A DNA stretch of 64,000 nucleotides, taken from Fragum whitleyi. Its lineage: Eukaryota > Mollusca > Bivalvia > Cardiida > Cardiidae. The notes under the pieces were generated by a model. That model worked only from the letters and a program-made list of their open reading frames with translations. It had not been told where the DNA came from and did no database searches. The stretch covers positions 58,457,689-58,521,688 of the forward strand of contig OX411543.1 in the NCBI GenBank assembly GCA_948146395.1. Reading direction: 5' to 3'. Below, piece after piece: positions 60,023 through 64,000 of this stretch. Made by a program: the position numbers and the translations under genes. Each line of letters begins with the position of its first letter. Position 1 is the stretch's first letter.

Positions 60023-60870
60023 GTTCACGCGAGTGAGACACTGCTTAAAAAAAACACAATAAACAGAGTCAAAACTTGTTGGAAAATAAACTATCTCCAG
60101 AATGTGTTTTTGCTCCCAGTCCCCGGAATATGCCCCGCTTCTTCTCTAGGCAGAGTCTAAACTTGTTGAAAAATAAACCAAGTCCAAACTTTCCGAAAAA
60201 AAACCAGACTCCTTGAATCCCGTCTTCTTGCTCCCAAAGCCCGGAGTTTGCCCCGCATCTCTATCATTTAAACATTAAAAAAAGTCCAAACTTGTTGAAA
60301 AATAGACTCCAAGAACCGCTTCTTTGTGCTCCTAGACCCCGGAATTTGCCCCGCTATTTTAGGCAGAGTCTAAACTCGTTGGAAAATAATCCATCTCTAT
60401 ACTTGTTAGAAAATAAACCAAGACCAAACTTTCCGAAAAACGGACCACGATAACCCCTCTTTCTTGCTCCCTAACCCCGGAATTTTCCCCGCATCGCCAT
60501 CTTTGTTAAAAAATAAACTACGTCCAAACTTTCCGAAAAACAGACTCCAAGAATACCGTCTCCTTGCTCCAAAACCCCGGAATTTGCCAAGCATCTCTAT
60601 CTTTTAGAAACTTGTTAGAAAATAAACAAAAATGTTCACGGGAGTGAGACACTTTTTTGAAAAAATAAACAAAGTCCAAACTAGTTGAAAAATAGACTAT
60701 ATCCAAACTTGATAGAAAATAAACCATCTCCAAAAGGCTCACGGGAGTGAGACACATCTTTGGAAAATAAACTAAGTCCAAACTTTCCGAAAAACAGATT
60801 CCAAGAATCCCTTCTTCTTGCTCCCAAACCCCGATATTTGCCCCGTGTTCAACGGACCGTGACCAACTCT
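60023..60870 (+). repeat. Core array 3: short ~100-130 bp units
   Basis: AAAATAAACCAAGTCCAAACTTTCC-type A/T-rich pieces alternate with CTTGCTCCCAAACCCCGG and AATTTGCCCCGCAT. The TTCACGSGAGTGAGACACT word of array 1 recurs at about 60023 and 60635, and with one change at 60741. This array shares words with array 1 but not array 2. Confidence 0.8.
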
Positions 60871-61108
60871 CTCTCTTCCCAGAGACAGTGGCTACCCAAG
60901 GGTGATTTGACCATGCAACTCTTTCGGGGCCCGTTGCCGGCCGCTCGCAGAGCAGAGCGGCCGCCTCTTTACACACAGTCCCACTTCCAAGTCTCCTCCG
61001 CTATACCGGCCCCAACACAGGCCGTCTGGCTGGGGCCTCTCTTAGCGGCCGTGTTCCGCTAGAGTCAGGCCCCTGCATGCTACACACAAAGTCCGTCTTG
61101 GGCTTAAC
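60870..61108. other. Core right end, single-copy GC-rich
   Basis: Contains GGCCCGTTGCCGGCC, two GCGGCC words and GGGGCCTCTCTTAGCGGCC. No repeat partner in this window and no coding signal. Confidence 0.5.
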
Positions 61109-62625
61109 AACACGTTTGAACAACAAATCAAGTTATTTCATTCACAAATTGATCGAATTCTGACATTCGATTTTTCATTCTGCTATTCTGCCAATTTCAT
61201 TCTGCTAGCAGAATAGCATAAGGGCAGAATGAGATTACAAAGACGCGAAAACTGTTGAGATATGACTTTTTCCACTGTCAATTACTTTAATTGCGTTCTA
61301 ATATAATTTTTAAATCGATTTTAGACAGATAGGTTTCAAAAACTGATTGTTTTTTCATTAGTTTGAATTTGGACTTGGTTGCTTGGAATGTTTACCGAAG
61401 CATGATATAATGATTTTTTTGCGGGAAAATCGTTGAAAACACGTTTAAACAACAAATCTAGTTATTCAATGCACCCAATTTTGACTTTCGATTTTTCATT
61501 CTGCTATTCTGCCATCCTGCCAACTTCATTCTGCTAGCAGAATAGCAGAATGGCAGAATGAGATTTCAAAGACGCGAAAACTGTTGAGATATGACTTTTT
61601 CACTCTCAATCACTTTTATTGCGTTCTAATATCATTTTAAATCGATTTTAGACCGATAAGTTTCATAAATTGATTGTTTTTTGACATAAGTTTGGATTTC
61701 GACATGGTTGCTTGGCATGTTAACCGGAGCATGATATAAGGAATTTTTTGCGGGAAAATCGTTGAAAACACGTTTTAACAACAAATCAAGTGAATTTCGT
61801 GCACAAATTGATCAAATCTTGACTTTCGATCTTGCATTCTGTTATTCTGCCATTCTGCCAACTTCATTCTGCTAGCAGACTAGCAGAATAGCAGAATGGC
61901 AGAATGAGATTTCAAAGACACGAAAACTGCTGAGATATGACTTTTTTCCACTCTCAATAACTTTTTTTGCGTTTTAATATCAATTTAACATCGATTTTAG
62001 ACAGATAGGTTTCAAAAAATGATTGTTTTTTTCATTAGTTTGAATTTGGACTTAGTTGCTTGGAATGTTAACCGGAGCATGATATAAGGAATCTTTTGAG
62101 GGTAAATCGTTGAAAACACGTTTAAACAACAAATCAAGTTATTTCATGCACAAATTGATCGAAATCTGACATTCGATTTTACATTCTGCTATTCTGCCAT
62201 TCTGCCAACTTCATTCTGCTAGCAGAAAAGCAGAATGGCAGAATGATATTTCAAAGACGCGAAAACTGTTGAGAAATGACTTTTTTCACTCTCAATTACT
62301 TTTATTGCGTTCTTATATCATTTTTAAATCGATTTTAGACAGATGGGTTTCAAAAACTGATTGTTTTTTTCAAAAGTTTAATTTGGACTTGGTTGCTTGG
62401 CATGTTAACCGGAGAAGGATATAATGATTTTTTTGCGGGAAAATCGTTGAAGACACGTTTAAACAACAAATCAAGTTATTCCATGCACCCAATCTTGCCT
62501 TTCGATTTTTCATTCTGCTATTCTGCTATTCTGCCATTCTGCCAACTTCATTCTGCCATTCTGCTATTCTGCCATTCTGCTAACTTCATTCTGCTATTCT
62601 GCCATTCTGCCAACTTCAGGGACAT
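61109..62625 (-). repeat. Right inverted arm (four-plus units)
   Basis: Reverse-orientation copies of the left-arm unit. The ACGTTT mark recurs at 61112, 61441, 61770, 62118 and 62455 (329, 329, 348, 337 bp apart). The first unit is truncated at the core junction. CTATTCTGCCATTCTGCCAAC minisatellite separates units and forms the outer end. Confidence 0.88.
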
Positions 62626-62975
62626 ATGTGTTGAGTGAGTTTTAAGTGCAATGAAAGGGAGATAATCTTATATCGCAAATTTTGTTCAGGATGACCAAGA
62701 TTAGCGATAATTATTACCTCCCTTTAACAAAATATGCATACAAGTTATGTAAATAGCTTTCTATTGCTTTAATCTTAAACCAATCAGACGCTTTCAAATT
62801 CAAATATGTCAGTAAAGAAGAGCTAGGGGCGTATGAACCTGGATCTCCTTGTATCCGCTTCTTTCTCTCTCATGGTCCATACCACATATGCCTAGAGCAC
62901 GGAGGGACCTTAATCCTACAAACAAATAAAATATATATTCAATGTAATTATTGATTTATGTCGCGTTTAGTCATT

Positions 62976-62977
62976 TC

Positions 62978-63013
<36 letters not shown>
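62976..63013. repeat. Poly-T run (~39 bp)
   Basis: Uninterrupted T-run inside the right piece of the split MITE. It could be a poly-A tail of a minus-strand retroinsertion; the sequence to its left carries AATAAAATATATATT. Confidence 0.6.
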
Positions 63014-63014
<1 letters not shown>

Positions 63015-63118
63015 AATGGTTCGGATTAGTGTTTCGAATAAATGATTGAATCGCTGAGTTAGTGATTTAGAACGGTTTTGAATGAGATGAATGTCAATGT
63101 CACGATGTTACTAACTGT

Positions 63119-64000
63119 ACTGTCATACTAGGGTGAGCGATATTGGGCGGTAATGATTGGTAAAGAGATGGTTTGAGATATGTTTATGAGCACATTTGGC
63201 TAGCAAGAAATCGCATATCAAGGTTAGTAATATTAGAAGAAAGAGTGGCCATATTAGAAGTAGAAATCTTCAAAAGGCGAAAACTATCAGACTGCGTGGG
63301 CTTGGCATACTGCCTAGAATCAACGCTTTTCATACATCCAAGATATTCCCTTTTCAACTATCAGGTGTGGTTATATTACATTTAAGCAAATTCTCAGTGT
63401 TGAGCGCGGTTCAAATATTATAATGCTAATTTTGTCTCCCAGGGGAGTGATGATGCTCATCAAAAAAAAAAAAATGATGCTAATAAGACTACCTTGGTTT
63501 GATAAACCTGACGAAAATCAATACAAATGACGTCTGTTACGAAAATGACCTGCGAAAGAAACGCATTATTTTCCCCAAGAGAGAAATTGATTTTAATCAA
63601 ATCAAACCACATGTATTTTTTTTTAAATATGAATTGATTTAGAAAGAATAATTAGTATTTTAAAACATGAATGTTATCTGGTCGAATGAATTTATCATGA
63701 TGATAATTTCTTAAAGACGCTTATATTTGAATCTTTTTACCATACAAATCAAATTATGTTATGAGGCAGGTGATATCTGTCCATGTAGGCTTCATTTCAT
63801 AATCTATTGAACTACTTTTCTGCTCTCATTTAGCCAAATTGCAAAGTTTAAAGTTTGATATCCTGCCAAAATTAAAAAACAGAAGAAAAAAACCCATTAC
63901 ATGCTAACATTGTTTAAGAATGTGCCAGACAAGCTTTCATAAAATCTTCCGATTCCAACATAGATGTACTAGTTTTAGTGAGTGGTCAAAAGTATTTTTT
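63119..64000. other. Intergenic, no feature seen
   Basis: AT-rich; a weak family C-like piece (CTATCAGACTGCGTGG) at about 63285-63300. No ORF of note. Confidence 0.45.

Larger units (their letters stand above)
54672..62625. mobile_element. 7,954-bp Foldback-like transposon
   Basis: Bounded by ATGTCCCTGAAGTTGGCAG and its exact reverse complement, with 10-bp direct repeats ATGTGTTGAG outside (54662-54671 and 62626-62635). The arms are long, unequal inverted repeats of tandem units: three at the left (54672-55845), four and a part at the right (61109-62625). The 5.2-kb core is GC-rich. Long arms of subrepeats with a 9-10 bp duplication resemble Drosophila FB and sea-urchin TU elements and MULE-type chemistry. 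I find no transposase, so movement would need one from elsewhere. Class assignment is inference. Confidence 0.88.
54592..63118 (-). mobile_element. Family B MITE split by a large insertion
   Basis: Left piece 54592-54671 (AATTAATAACATCGCAAAATTG...GAATGAATGTGTTGAG). Right piece 62636-63118 (TGAGTTTTAAGTGC..., central stem GGGAGATAATC..ATTACCTCCC, T-run of about 39, end GTCACGATGTTACTAACTGTA). Joining them at the duplication restores the family layout. The right piece also holds a separate short insertion at about 62830-62940. Confidence 0.85.

Overview
The window looks like AT-rich, intron- and transposon-dense nuclear DNA from an animal. The repeat content suggests a mollusc, probably a bivalve: tRNA-headed SINEs whose tails end in a GCGGCGTTAAAC-like block, 'CCACTGGCCGAAGGCCACTGGGG' and 'GCTCACCTGAG' interspersed repeats, and many hairpin MITEs. 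That taxonomic call is inference. I see no bacterial operons, rRNA or CRISPR.

Only one host protein-coding gene can be supported. It is a long (TMD0-containing) ABCC/MRP-type ABC transporter on the minus strand, from a start codon at 37927 down to 1035 and running off the left edge. I reconstructed 16 coding exons, all with GT-AG introns and matching phases. Together they give 771 codons without a stop: TMD0 (exons 1-5), the L0 linker (exons 6-8), TMD1 (exons 8-12) and most of NBD1 (exons 13-16). NBD1 includes Walker A, Q-loop, LSGGQ signature and Walker B/D-loop. The rest of NBD1, TMD2 and NBD2 lie outside the window.

The 15 introns (0.3-7.6 kb) are filled with transposable elements. They include pieces of two non-LTR retrotransposons (RT C-terminus at 96-690; endonuclease region at 17846-18560), tRNA-derived SINEs, and at least nine families of short inverted-repeat elements, several present in both orientations and many with strong internal hairpins. 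One SINE, with a perfect 14-bp target duplication, sits within 10 bp of the 3' splice site of exon 15.

From 38 kb to the right end I find no convincing host gene. There are SINEs, two copies of a repeat built on 165-bp tandem units, and nested insertions. One insertion is a 1,595-bp element with 13-bp terminal inverted repeats and a 6-bp duplication; removing it restores the 165-bp period exactly. The most striking object is at 54672-62625: a 7,954-bp Foldback-like element that splits a MITE and is flanked by a perfect 10-bp duplication. Its unequal inverted arms are built from 330-375 bp tandem units and GCAGAATRG minisatellite. Its 5.2-kb core is GC- and CpG-rich, made of three successive tandem-repeat arrays, and has no recognisable transposase.
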